The position numbers were made by a program, and so were the translations under genes. 39,538 bases of DNA from Rhizobium sullae (GTDB taxonomy: Bacteria > Pseudomonadota > Alphaproteobacteria > Rhizobiales > Rhizobiaceae), in the NCBI RefSeq assembly GCF_900169785.1, contig NZ_FWER01000055.1:18852-58389 (forward strand). The letters are read 5' to 3'. Position 1 is the stretch's first letter; each line of letters starts with the position of its first letter. Below are positions 31,672-39,538 of this stretch, in pieces. Under the pieces are notes generated by a model. It was not told where the DNA came from, searched no databases, and saw only the letters and a list, made by a program, of their open reading frames with translations.

Positions 31672-32049
31672 ATGGCGCAGGACCGAGAGTGGAGATGCGG
31701 AGACCCGCAGCAGCAGCGCAAGTGGGCGGACGCGACGACGGACGCCCTGCGGGTCCTCGAAGGCAAATGGAAGATCGTCATCATCTGCCAACTATTCGGA
31801 GCCAAGGAGGCCCTTCGTTTCTCGGAACTCGAACGACGGTGCGAAGGCGTGAACCAGAAGATGCTCATCCAGCAACTCAAGGAGCTGGAGAAGGACGGGA
31901 TCGTGACACGTACCGTCTATCCCCAGGTGCCGCCAAAGGTGGAGTACGCGCTGACGGAGATGGGCAAGGCCCTGGGGCCGTCCATGGCCGAACTCATCGA
32001 CTGGGCCTTCATGCGAAGGGAGTGGGTGGCGGGCGAACTCACACCGTGA
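31672..32049 (+). CDS. HxlR-family winged-helix transcriptional regulator
   Basis: A 125-residue regulator. Family features are DALRVLEGKWKIVIICQLF, LRFSELERRCEGVNQKMLIQQLKELEKDGIV (recognition helix and wing) and VEYALTEMGKAL. AAAAGG lies just before the ATG. It has a single Cys in the N-terminal arm (WRCGD), a position sometimes used for thiol sensing in HxlR proteins, and another at VIICQ. It is divergent from the NADP oxidoreductase gene and converges with the Tn3 transposase, whose 3' end is 7 bases away. The last codons look natural, so the transposon did not obviously cut it. Confidence 0.9.
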   Translation: MAQDREWRCGDPQQQRKWADATTDALRVLEGKWKIVIICQLFGAKEALRFSELERRCEGVNQKMLIQQLKELEKDGIVTRTVYPQVPPKVEYALTEMGKALGPSMAELIDWAFMRREWVAGELTP

Positions 32050-32056
32050 GCCATCG

Positions 32057-35000
32057 CTAGTTCTCGTCGAACCGGAGCGCCGTGGTTCGCTGCAAGCTCG
32101 CCGGAGCCGCCAAGACAATCTCGTTGATGAGAGCGATGTCGCCGACGAGAACGACGGTCTCTATGCCGCGAGTTATAGCGGCGGAGAAGGCGATGTGCTC
32201 CCATCCGACCGGTGAGGTGTGGGTCAAGAGATCGTCCGGGACGATTTCGCCTTGCGAGCGCAGGTGCGCCACGGCGTCGGCCATATAGATCGAGTTCCAA
32301 TAGACGATCGCCGCGGTGACGAGGTTCAAGCCCGACGCCCGGTATTGCTGGGCCTCATGGCTGCGGTCTATTACGCGTCCCTGTCCGAACGTGTAGACGG
32401 CCTGCGCCAGAGCATGGCGCTGCTCGCCTTTGTTGAGCCCGGCGTGGCATCGGCGGCGCAGCACCAGATTCTCCAGCCAGTCGAGCATGAACAAGGTCCG
32501 CTCGATCTTGCCGATTTCCTGGAGGGCGATATCCACCTGGTTCTGGCGCTCATAGGCGGCAAGCTTCCGTAACATCACCGAGGGCGCGACATGGCCGGCC
32601 TTGAGCGAGGCGACAAGCCGCATGACGTCATCCCAATGCTCGCGGATGACGTCGGCGCGGATGCGTTTTCCGAGAAGCGGCGCGATCGTCGGGTAGCTCG
32701 CGGGGTGGTCGATCGGGATCAGCCGCCGGTCCGGAAAGTCACGCAGTCTCGGGCAAAAGCGGAAGCCGAGCATGGCGCAGAGTGCGAACACATGATCGGT
32801 GGCGCCGCCAGTGTCGGTGTAATGTTCCATGATTGAGAGATTGCTTTCATGGTGAAGCAAGCCGTCGAGGACATAGGGCGCCTCGTGCGTCGCCGCCGAA
32901 ATGACCTTGACGTGATAAGGGCCGTGCTGGTCGGAGATATGAGTGTAGAAGCTGAAGCCCGGATCAACGCCGTAGCGGGCGTTGATGTCGCCGCCCGAGG
33001 CGCCGCGCTTTCCGCTGCGGAAGAACTGCCCGTCCGAGCTTGACGTCGTGCCATCGCCCCAGGCCCGGGCGATCGGCAGACGATGTTGGGCGTTGATGAT
33101 GGTGGCGACCGCTGCCCGATAGGTATCTTCGCGGACATAGGCATCCTGCGTCCAGATGAGTTGATCACGCGTCACACCCTGGCTGGCGGCTGCCATCCGG
33201 GAGAGCCCAAGATTAGTGGCATCGGCCAGAATGGCGGCGAGAAGTGCGCTCTCGTTGGGGCAGCGTTCGCCGGTGCGCAGGTTTGTGAAGGCGGCCATGA
33301 AGCCGGTTTCGCGAGCGACCTCGTGCAGGAGTTCGGTGATGCGAATGCGCGGCATCATCGCATCGAGCCGATCGGCGAGCGCTTCCGCTTCGGAGGGAAT
33401 CGCCGTCTTGACCGGCGAGATCTGCAGCCGATCCTCGACAAAGCGCACGCCTTCGAGCTCGTCCCGTTTGACGCGCTGCGCAAACTTCTTCAGCCGCCAG
33501 TCGAGCTCGCGGCCACGTTGTTGGAGCCATTCGTCGGCGGCCGTTGGCAGCCGAGTTCGGCAACGATCGGCGCGGCGGCAGGCTCCGGCAGGAGATAGCT
33601 GTCGAAACGCCGATAGGCGGCAGATCGCTCGACCCAGACGTCGCCCGAACGCAGCTTGTTGCGCAGGTGAGCGAGCATCGCGGTCTCGTAGAGCCGGCGA
33701 TTGATCTTGCCATCCGGCCCGATCACGAGTTTGCGCCACTCCTTCTTGAAGGGCATCGGCGCATCGGGCGGCACATCTCGTTTGCCCGCTCTGTTGAGAT
33801 CGCGAAGCAAATGAATGCCGGCGAGGGTCCGGGCGCTTCCCCGTCCGGCCTTGAAGTCGAGCACTTCGATCAGCGCCGGCGCGAACTTTCTCAGCGTCGC
33901 ATAGCGGTCCACCGCTACCACGAGCGGATCCACGTCCGCCGTTTCGGCGAGCGCTGCGACTTCGGGTCTAGCCTTGAGCAAGTTCACCCAGCCGACGGTC
34001 TCGTCGATCGCCTCAATCGGATCGGAGTCATTGTTGAGAGCGGTGGAAAGTGCGTCGATCGTCCCGTGAAACAAGCGCATCAGTCGGCCGACATCCTTGG
34101 CGGTGGCAGCGTAGTGCCGGCTTTGTTTGTTCTGGGCACGGCTGAAGGCATTGCCGATCAGCTTGTCGGCCAAGCCAATGGCGGCGTCCGTCAGACGTTC
34201 TTCCAGATCGATCAGGCAAGCGACCAGTGTCGCGCGCCGGCGTGGCGTCGTGTAGCGTTCGAGCAGATAGGCTGGAGACGCGCGACCCTCGCGCACAAAC
34301 TGTCGATATCGGTCGGGATGCACGGCGGCGCTCAGTTTCGCCGGAATCCCGATTTCCCTTACCATTCGCAGGCGCTCGAGGACGTCGCGGACGTGATCGG
34401 GCTTCGCAGTCGCCGGGATTGCCTTGAGCCACGTGAGCGGTATGGCACCCTTGGTCGCATCGGGGATCAGTAGGGCATCGAGCGCGTTCAGTTGTTCCGG
34501 CCGAAGACCGGAGAGAAGCGCATGAGCCGCCTGTTTCCTGGCGGGCGCCCGGCCCGCTCAATCGTCGAAACCGCAGGGAGGAGAATTTTGGCCTCACGCA
34601 GCGCGTCAATGATGCCGGCGGCGATCACGATACCCTTGTCGGTTGCCCAGGCAGCCTTAGCAGCCGCCTCAATCATGAACGGGATATCTGTCCTGGCCGC
34701 CCCGCGAAGCTCATACGCGCCCGCGAGCTCACGGGCGTGATCCGTCATCGTCTGTTCCCGACCCGCGTAATCCGCGAGGGCAATCGCTGATATGTCGAGC
34801 TGCTCGGCGACGAAGGATACCAGTTCTTCGGGAAGCCCGGCGGAGCTCTGAAGAATCTGAGCGAGGGTCATGCCAGGGTGTCGAAACAGCGCAAGCTGTA
34901 GGGCAACGCCGAGGCGATTGCGGTCTTCCCGCCGCAGCCGGATCTGGTCGATCTCGTTCGGCTCAAGCGTATAGAGCCGGACCAGGTCATCCCGGTCGAT

Positions 35001-35057
35001 CGGGATTCCCAGCAGTTGTTCCCGCTCGGCTTCGCTCAGCAGTTCGTGCTTGCGCAT
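32057..35057 (-). pseudogene. tnpA: Tn3-family transposase TnpA, inactivated by two frameshifts
   Basis: Three minus-strand frames join into one Tn3 transposase of about 1000 residues. Frame 1 runs from ATG 35057 (RKHELLSEAEREQLLGIP) to about 34550. There TIERAGRPPG leaves the family pattern and a new frame resumes with ARKQAAHALLSGLRPEQL. That frame ends its match at about 33550 (PIVAELGC), and the third resumes with LPTAADEWLQQRGREL. Each break fits loss of one base, and repairing both gives exactly 1000 codons plus stop. The catalytic core is intact: Asp in TTSSSDGQFF, Asp in HISDQHGPY, and Glu in GLNKGEQRHAL. The breaks are therefore recent decay or sequencing errors. Confidence 0.88.
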
Positions 35058-35124
35058 AGGCGGTCCTCTCGGCGTCCATAAAAGGCTTCACGAGTTCCTG
35101 GACAGACTGGAATAAAGAGACATA

Positions 35125-35179
35125 TTCTGTGGACGGAATCGAATCCGTGCGACATACATAATGCCGGTTGTCCACAGAA
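35125..35179. promoter_or_regulatory. Probable res site with 10-bp inverted repeat between tnpA and tnpR
   Basis: TTCTGTGGAC (35125-35134) and GTCCACAGAA (35170-35179) are perfect inverted repeats 35 bases apart. Between them, CGGAATCGAATCCG (35134-35147) is itself a near palindrome. The region separates divergent tnpA and tnpR, where Tn3-type elements keep the resolution site and both promoters. Subsite boundaries cannot be fixed by eye. Confidence 0.5.
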
Positions 35180-35201
35180 CGGCCGTTTCGGGGACAGTTT
35201 T

Positions 35202-35771
35202 ATGGTTGGCATTCTCGGCTACGCGCGCGTTTCGACTGGCGATCAGGATGTCGCCGGTCAAACGATGCGTCTGAAGGAGGCCGGCGCCATCAAGGTGTTC
35301 ACCGACATCAAGTCGGGCAAAACCATGGATCGACCGGGGCTAGCGGAATTGCTCGCCTATGCTCGCGCCGGCGACACGCTGGCGATCGTGCGCCTGGATC
35401 GGCTCGGTCGGTCGCTGGCGGAATTGCTCGAAACCGTGAAGATGCTCCGCGAGCGCCAGGTCGACCTGCTGAGCCTCGAAGAGAAGATCGACACGTCTTC
35501 AGCCGCTGGCGAACTGATCTTTCATGTCTTCGGTGCCATCGCTCATTTCGAGCGTCGGCTGATCTCGGAGCGGACGAAGGACGGCATCGCCGCCGCGCGG
35601 GCAAAAGGAAAGTTGCCTGGTAGGCAGCCCCTCGACATGAAGAGGGTCGAGGCGGCGATTAAACTCATCGAGGCAAAAACAACTCCGGCTGAAGCCGCCC
35701 GACAGCTTGGGCTTGGGCGCTCCACCGTCTATCGGGAAATGCGCCGGCTGGGCATCAGCCGCCCAACTTGA
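35202..35771 (+). CDS. tnpR: Serine-recombinase resolvase TnpR
   Basis: A 189-residue resolvase/invertase-family recombinase that resolves transposition cointegrates at res. The catalytic Ser is in GYARVSTGDQD (about residue 10), conserved Arg residues are in VRLDRLGRSLAELL and FERRLISERTKDG, and the C-terminal helix-turn-helix is AEAARQLGLGRSTVYREMRRLG. GGGGACAG precedes the ATG. No damage is seen, unlike tnpA. Length is typical for Tn3-family TnpR. Confidence 0.93.
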   Translation: MVGILGYARVSTGDQDVAGQTMRLKEAGAIKVFTDIKSGKTMDRPGLAELLAYARAGDTLAIVRLDRLGRSLAELLETVKMLRERQVDLLSLEEKIDTSSAAGELIFHVFGAIAHFERRLISERTKDGIAAARAKGKLPGRQPLDMKRVEAAIKLIEAKTTPAEAARQLGLGRSTVYREMRRLGISRPT

Positions 35772-35851
35772 GCGTCTTTCAAATCCAGCAAGACGTCTTT
35801 GGCAACTCAGTACAGAGTGAAACAGGAAAGATACGGTTTTCGGAGGAACTG

Positions 35852-36490
35852 ATGCATTACACGCTTCATGCTGCGCCAGGCTCGTGCTCTTTTGCACCTC
35901 ACATCGTGATGGAGGAGATTGGAAGGCCCTATTCGCTGGCGTTGATGTCGCCAGGCCATCCCGAAGCCAAGACCGACGAGTTTCGCCGCTTAAACCCGAA
36001 AGGGCGAATCCCTGTTCTCATTGCCGAGAATTTCACTCTCACTGAAGCGCCGGCAATCTTATTTCACCTGGGCCTGACGAATCCAGGCGCGCGGCTCCTG
36101 GGAGCGGATGCCGAAAACATCGTCCGTTCCATCGAATGGTTTAACTGGCTATCGAGTGCGGTTCACGCCGTCGCCGTCCGAATGATCTGGCGCGCCGACT
36201 TTTTCTTACCGGATCAATCGATGTACGGGCCCTTGGTTCATAAAGGAAAAGAGCACTTGGCTTCCGCGTTTGCGCTTATAGAATCCAAGTTGACGGACCG
36301 AGATTGGGCCATAGGAGAGGCCTATTCAATCGTTGATCCGTATTTGCTCGTATTCTACAGGTGGGGAAATCGTATGGCCGTTGACATGCGAAATACCTAC
36401 CCCGCTTGGACCGCTCATGCACGTCGGTTGGAGGAGCGGGCGGCTGTGCAACGAGCCTTAACACAAGAGGGAATATCCCTCTGGGAGTAG
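35852..36490 (+). CDS. Glutathione S-transferase family protein
   Basis: A 212-residue protein with an N-terminal thioredoxin-like domain (HYTLHAAPGSCSFAPHIVMEEIG, FRRLNPKGRIPVLI, LTEAPAILFHLG) and an all-helical C-terminal domain (WAIGEAYSIVDPYLLVFYRWG). Ser13 and Cys14 in the first loop are candidates for thiol stabilisation, as in beta-class bacterial enzymes. The ATG at 35852 follows CGGAGGAACTG; the frame is open 28 codons further upstream into tnpR without a ribosome site. It lies just right of the resolvase and could be cargo of the transposon or native flank. The substrate is unknown. Confidence 0.88.
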   Translation: MHYTLHAAPGSCSFAPHIVMEEIGRPYSLALMSPGHPEAKTDEFRRLNPKGRIPVLIAENFTLTEAPAILFHLGLTNPGARLLGADAENIVRSIEWFNWLSSAVHAVAVRMIWRADFFLPDQSMYGPLVHKGKEHLASAFALIESKLTDRDWAIGEAYSIVDPYLLVFYRWGNRMAVDMRNTYPAWTAHARRLEERAAVQRALTQEGISLWE

Positions 36491-36555
36491 CTGTCGCGTT
36501 GCCGAATCCTAAAATTAGCAAACCATCGATCATACCCGGTCGTGTTTAAATGTCT

Positions 36556-36588
36556 CGTAGCGTTGTTTAGCGGGAAACCAACGCTACG
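36556..36588. terminator. Hairpin with 10-bp stem downstream of the glutathione S-transferase gene
   Basis: CGTAGCGTTG (36556-36565) and CAACGCTACG (36579-36588) are perfect inverted repeats. The inner TTT and AAAC extend the stem with one bulged C, leaving a small loop. No T-run follows on the plus strand. It could end the transferase transcript or mark a junction, because the DUF2332 remnant begins within it. Confidence 0.4.
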
Positions 36589-36858
36589 GCCTCAAAGGAT
36601 GCTACCCTCGTCGTCTTTCACACAGCCGTCCTCGACTATGTTTCCGACCCCGCAGACAGAGAGGCTTTCGCTGAGCAGGTGATGCGTCTCTCTCCGTATT
36701 GGGTATCGAACGAGTTCCCTCGCGTATTCCCGTGCATCGCAACACGCGCCGGAAAAAGCCGGCCGCCAGGCCGCTTCCTCCTATCTGTGAACGGCTCCCC
36801 TGTCGCTTGGACCGACCCGCATGGCGCCTCGCTCGAATGGATCGCGGACGGGGCGTAG
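36571..36858 (+). pseudogene. C-terminal remnant of a DUF2332-family protein
   Basis: An open frame without start codon, bounded by TAG at 36568-36570 and ending TAG at 36856-36858. It reads ATLVVFHTAVLDYVSDPADR, LSPYWVSNEFPRVF and FLLSVNGSPVAWTDPHGASL, which match the C-terminal end of DUF2332 proteins, normally around 350 residues. About three quarters of the gene is missing and the break coincides with the hairpin at 36556-36588. It is therefore a deletion remnant, probably left when mobile DNA arrived. The function of the family is not established. Confidence 0.7.
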
Positions 36859-37333
36859 GCGGCTGGCAATGAAAACGTCTCCAAACCGCTCGCCAAAGGT
36901 CAGCTATAGGTCCGGCTCGAGCCGTTGCGCGAAGGGCAGCTTTGAGGGAGCGCCATGAAGGTCGCCTTAGTCCGCACGTGGTCGGTTCGTGCGCTCAGCC
37001 TTCAGATTGCGCGATGAGGTGGATGTATTCGCAGAGCTCTTTGTCAGTAAGATCATTCGCACATCAACAAGTGTGTGGTAGACGCGCTTGCGTTTCATTT
37101 TGATCGGGCGACCTTCCTAAATCGAGTTTTCACAAACAACCTCAGCTTGGAGAACCGCAACAGTAGCAGCGCCATCGCGTGACCGCCGGCAATCTAGCTT
37201 CGATCACACCGATTTTAGTGGCACGACTGCGGTCAATGACCTAGATTACAGGCGATGGCGTGTGCTGCGTGCGCCACGGGATTCCCGAAATTGACGGAGA
37301 CTTCGATCAACTCTCACACGGGAGCGTGACCCT
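36859..37333 (+). other. Intergenic mosaic between the DUF2332 remnant and nhaA
   Basis: No complete gene is supported. On the minus strand about 36999-37060 a short frame ends in LTDKELCEYIHLIAQSEG but has no start and may be a gene remnant. The last 85 bases before nhaA contain small stem candidates, such as TGGCG with CGCCA (about 37256-37278) and CGGG-ATT-CCCG, and may form a structured leader. No promoter is assigned. Confidence 0.4.
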
Positions 37334-38524
37334 ATGTCTTTGTCACACCGCCCGAGCGGCCAGGGCCCGATCCATTCTACTGTCCGACGATTTCTCGGCA
37401 GCGAGACGTCCGCAGGCATGTTGCTCATGATCGTCGTTTTGCTGGCTGTCGTTACCGCCAACTCGCCGTTGGCCTCCGTGTATTTCGATGCACTGCACGT
37501 TTTCATTGGGCCGATGAGCCTGGAGCACTGGATCAACGATGCGCTGATGGCGCTTTTCTTCCTGCTCGTCGGCCTTGAAATCAAGCGTGAGATGCTGGAT
37601 GGCCAGCTTTCAAGTTGGTCGCGCCGCGTCCTGCCGGGTGCTGGCGCCGTTGGCGGCATGGTCGTTCCCGCATTAATCTACATTGTTTTCAATCAGGGCG
37701 ATCCCACCGCAGCACAGGGTTGGGCGATCCCGACAGCGACCGACATCGCCTTTGCGCTTGGCGTCCTGTCTTTGGCTGGCCCGCGTGTTCCGGTAACTCT
37801 CAAGGTCTTCCTGGCAGCCCTTGCCATCATCGACGACCTCGGGGCGGTCGTGATCATTGCGCTCTTTTACGCAAACGACCTGAACTACTGGGCCCTTGGC
37901 GGTGCGGCGGTCATATTCTTCGCCTTGATAGGGATGAATCGATTGGGGGGCCGGCGTCTCGCTGCCTACCTAGTTCTGGGGGCTGCACTTTGGTGCCTGG
38001 TTTTCCTGTCGGGCATCCACGCGACGATCGCAGGCGTTCTTCTTGCCCTCACCATCCCCCTGAAGCTGACGCGAGAAATGACCGAGGCGTCACACTCGGA
38101 GTCACCCCTGCATCGGCTGGAACACGGCCTTCAGGGTCCCGTTGCCTTCCTGATCGTGCCCTTGTTTGGCTTCGCCAATGCCGGCGTTTCCTTGACGGAC
38201 GTAACGCTCGCCTCGCTGTCAGAACCCGTCACACTCGGTGTCGGATTGGGATTGGCAGCGGGCAAGCTCGTCGGCGTCCTGGGCGCTGTCGTGTTGATGG
38301 TACGAGCCGGATTTGCGGGTTTACCGAGAGCCGCGAGCTGGCCGCAGGTGGTGGGCATCGCGTTTCTGTGCGGCATCGGCTTCACGATGAGCCTCTTCGT
38401 CGGGCAGCTCGCCTTCGAAGACCAGGCGATACAGGATCGTGCCAAGCTCGGCATCCTGATCGGCTCGTCGGTTTCCGGCATCGCCGGTTATCTCATGCTT
38501 CGGTTCTCGTCGCGCCGAGCATGA
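37334..38524 (+). CDS. nhaA: Na+/H+ antiporter NhaA
   Basis: A 396-residue inner-membrane antiporter that expels Na+ or Li+ in exchange for protons. Twelve hydrophobic segments fit the family. The paired ion-binding Asp residues are in LAIIDDLGAVVIIALFY, with GWAIPTATDIAFALGVL before them and GFTMSLFVGQLAF near the C-terminus. Other landmarks are FFLLVGLEIKREMLDG and LSGIHATIAGVLLALTIP. GGAGCGTGACCCT precedes the ATG. The gene looks complete and has no partner gene; a general salt or pH homeostasis role is expected. Confidence 0.96.
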   Translation: MSLSHRPSGQGPIHSTVRRFLGSETSAGMLLMIVVLLAVVTANSPLASVYFDALHVFIGPMSLEHWINDALMALFFLLVGLEIKREMLDGQLSSWSRRVLPGAGAVGGMVVPALIYIVFNQGDPTAAQGWAIPTATDIAFALGVLSLAGPRVPVTLKVFLAALAIIDDLGAVVIIALFYANDLNYWALGGAAVIFFALIGMNRLGGRRLAAYLVLGAALWCLVFLSGIHATIAGVLLALTIPLKLTREMTEASHSESPLHRLEHGLQGPVAFLIVPLFGFANAGVSLTDVTLASLSEPVTLGVGLGLAAGKLVGVLGAVVLMVRAGFAGLPRAASWPQVVGIAFLCGIGFTMSLFVGQLAFEDQAIQDRAKLGILIGSSVSGIAGYLMLRFSSRRA

Positions 38525-38667
38525 ATACCCATATGAAAAAAGATGGACCTTGAAGGTTTCGACTCTTACGACCTGCGCGATCGCGGCCGTATGCCTGATG
38601 TTGGCAGGCATAGTGATGATCGGGCATACTGTCGCGCTACCGGAACGCTGGTGGCGACCTTATTTGG

Positions 38668-39538
38668 TTAGGCAAGGTCGCGGTCGATGGAAGCTGCACC
38701 TTCGCGCTGCTTAACCGCAAACTCCTCCTCCGGCGAATACACCAGCGTCTTGCGGCCATGAGCGGCGAAGTATGCGATCGCGAGCGCGTACCAGATTGCC
38801 ACGCCGATGACGCCCTTCTGATAGAGCGGATCGGTGAGCTGGAAGGAGATCGTGACCAGCGCAATCACAACAGTGAGGACCGCACCCGGTACGCCGAACG
38901 GGCTGCGGTACGGCCGCTCGATGTTCGGGAAGGCGCGTCGAAGCTGGATGAACGTCAGCCCCTGCAGCAGGTAAGAGAACATCGCGCCGAACACGGCCAT
39001 GTTCAGCAGCACGCCGCCGATGAAGGAGCCCGCCTGCTCGCCGCCCTGGGTGAACCACACTGCCAGCATGACGAGGAAGCCGACGAGTGAACCGGCGATC
39101 AACGCCGTGTTCGGTGTCTTATGGGCGCCATGGGTCACTGACAGGAAATGCGGGAAGTAGCCGGCGCGCGACAGCGAATAGATCTGCCGGCCGAAGGCGA
39201 AGATAATGGCGTGGAAGCTGGCAATCAGTCCTGCGACGGCAAACAGTGCGAGAATCTTTGCCCAACCCGTTCCATAGATGGCGCGGAAGCCGTCGAGGAT
39301 AGGCTCGCCCGACGAACCAAGCTTGAACGCGCCGCTTGGAATGGCCGGATTGATGATAAGCACCAGGAAGCCTGTCGCAATCAGCGTGAACATGCCGAGC
39401 ATGATGCCTCGTGGCATGTCGCGTCTCGGGTCAACCGATTCTTCGGCGGCAAGCGGCAGTTGCTCGATCGCCAGGAACAGCCAGACGGCGAAGGGCATCG
39501 AGGCCAGAACGCCGTAGACGCCGAACGGCAGAAACGGC
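38668..39538 (-). CDS. APC-family amino-acid permease, probably ethanolamine-permease type, partial
   Basis: The minus-strand frame is open to the window edge, reading LPFGVYGVLASMPFAVWLFL upstream of the first internal Met, so the N-terminal part is outside. The visible ~290 residues have about seven hydrophobic segments. IEQLPLAAEESVDPRRDMPRG, FAFGRQIYSLSRAGYFPHFLS and RPYRSPFGVPGAVLTVVIAL are typical of APC permeases, and the first is close to the ethanolamine permease subfamily. The C-terminal tail is hydrophilic. Whether ethanolamine-ammonia lyase or related genes follow cannot be seen. The closing 3' end is 144 bases from nhaA, in convergent orientation. Confidence 0.85.
   Translation of the reverse strand, partial: PFLPFGVYGVLASMPFAVWLFLAIEQLPLAAEESVDPRRDMPRGIMLGMFTLIATGFLVLIINPAIPSGAFKLGSSGEPILDGFRAIYGTGWAKILALFAVAGLIASFHAIIFAFGRQIYSLSRAGYFPHFLSVTHGAHKTPNTALIAGSLVGFLVMLAVWFTQGGEQAGSFIGGVLLNMAVFGAMFSYLLQGLTFIQLRRAFPNIERPYRSPFGVPGAVLTVVIALVTISFQLTDPLYQKGVIGVAIWYALAIAYFAAHGRKTLVYSPEEEFAVKQREGAASIDRDLA

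Larger units (their letters stand above)
32057..35771. mobile_element. Degenerate Tn3-family transposon (tnpA remnant, res-like region, tnpR)
   Basis: A transposase gene on the minus strand and a serine resolvase gene on the plus strand diverge from a 144-base region with inverted repeats, the Tn3 layout. The transposase is broken by two frameshifts. I compared the sequence next to both gene ends and found no matching 38-bp-type terminal repeats, so the true boundaries may be eroded or lie further out, possibly past the glutathione S-transferase. The listed limits are the outer ends of the two genes. It cannot move by itself unless a related transposase acts in trans. Confidence 0.75.

Noticed and set aside
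33544..34473. 309-codon plus-strand frame within the Tn3 region
   Set aside because: Antisense to tnpA; the minus frames match Tn3 transposase.
32012..35830. 38-bp-type terminal inverted repeats of the Tn3 element
   Set aside because: Compared the sequences next to the tnpA and tnpR ends; no matching pair was found, so no repeat is annotated.
38550..38714. 55-codon plus-strand frame with a hydrophobic stretch (TTG start) after nhaA
   Set aside because: No ribosome site, overlaps the 3' end of the convergent permease gene, no recognised family.
1..39538. CRISPR arrays, tRNA or rRNA genes
   Set aside because: No regularly spaced repeats, cloverleaf-like sequences or rRNA stretches were recognised on reading the window.

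Overview
The window reads as accessory DNA of an alphaproteobacterium of the order Hyphomicrobiales, most likely a rhizobium or agrobacterium. Grounds are the high GC content, the rhizobial form of the inositol operon (iolC fused to a DUF2090 domain, iolCDEB order, an RpiR-type regulator at the end) and a dense mix of ABC and TRAP transporters with LacI, LysR and HxlR regulators. It is probably a plasmid, chromid or genomic island, because catabolic operons lie between an IS3-family element on the left and a decayed Tn3-family transposon on the right, with several gene remnants. Genus and replicon are inference.

Layout. 1-1198: IS3-family element running off the left edge; its right end cuts a hypothetical gene whose tail continues to 1492. 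2154-8041: LacI regulator, then a cyclitol/sugar ABC transporter (binding protein, double ATPase, permease) and a second paralogous binding protein. 8135-17840: inositol catabolism (iolH-like, inositol dehydrogenase, iolI-like, iolC, iolD, iolE, iolB), then a gene whose residues match malonate semialdehyde decarboxylase, then an RpiR-type regulator. 17855-22085 (minus): three Gfo/Idh/MocA oxidoreductases and an IolE/MocC-like protein, divergent from a second LacI regulator (22208-23221). 23500-30633: LysR regulator divergent from a CoA-transferase, an HMG-CoA-lyase-family enzyme, a TRAP transporter, a gamma-carbonic-anhydrase-like protein and a frameshifted aconitase/LeuD-like fragment. 30831-32049: NADP-dependent oxidoreductase divergent from an HxlR regulator. 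32057-35771: Tn3-family tnpA with two frameshifts, a res-like region and an intact resolvase gene. 35852-38524: glutathione S-transferase, a DUF2332 remnant and nhaA. 38668-39538 (minus): an amino-acid/ethanolamine-type permease running off the right edge.

How it fits together. The ABC transporter probably imports inositol or a related cyclitol. IdhA oxidises it to an inosose, IolE dehydrates it, IolD opens the ring, IolB isomerises the product, and the IolC-DUF2090 fusion phosphorylates and probably cleaves it to dihydroxyacetone phosphate and malonate semialdehyde. The usual enzyme for malonate semialdehyde, IolA, is not in the window. The operon instead carries the decarboxylase-like gene, which suggests an exit through acetaldehyde and CO2. 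The minus-strand operon looks like an adaptor that converts other cyclitols, such as stereoisomers, methyl ethers or rhizopine-like compounds, into core-pathway intermediates. The TRAP/CoA-transferase/lyase operon looks like an uptake and CoA-dependent cleavage route for a branched hydroxy-dicarboxylate. Substrates are inferred throughout.
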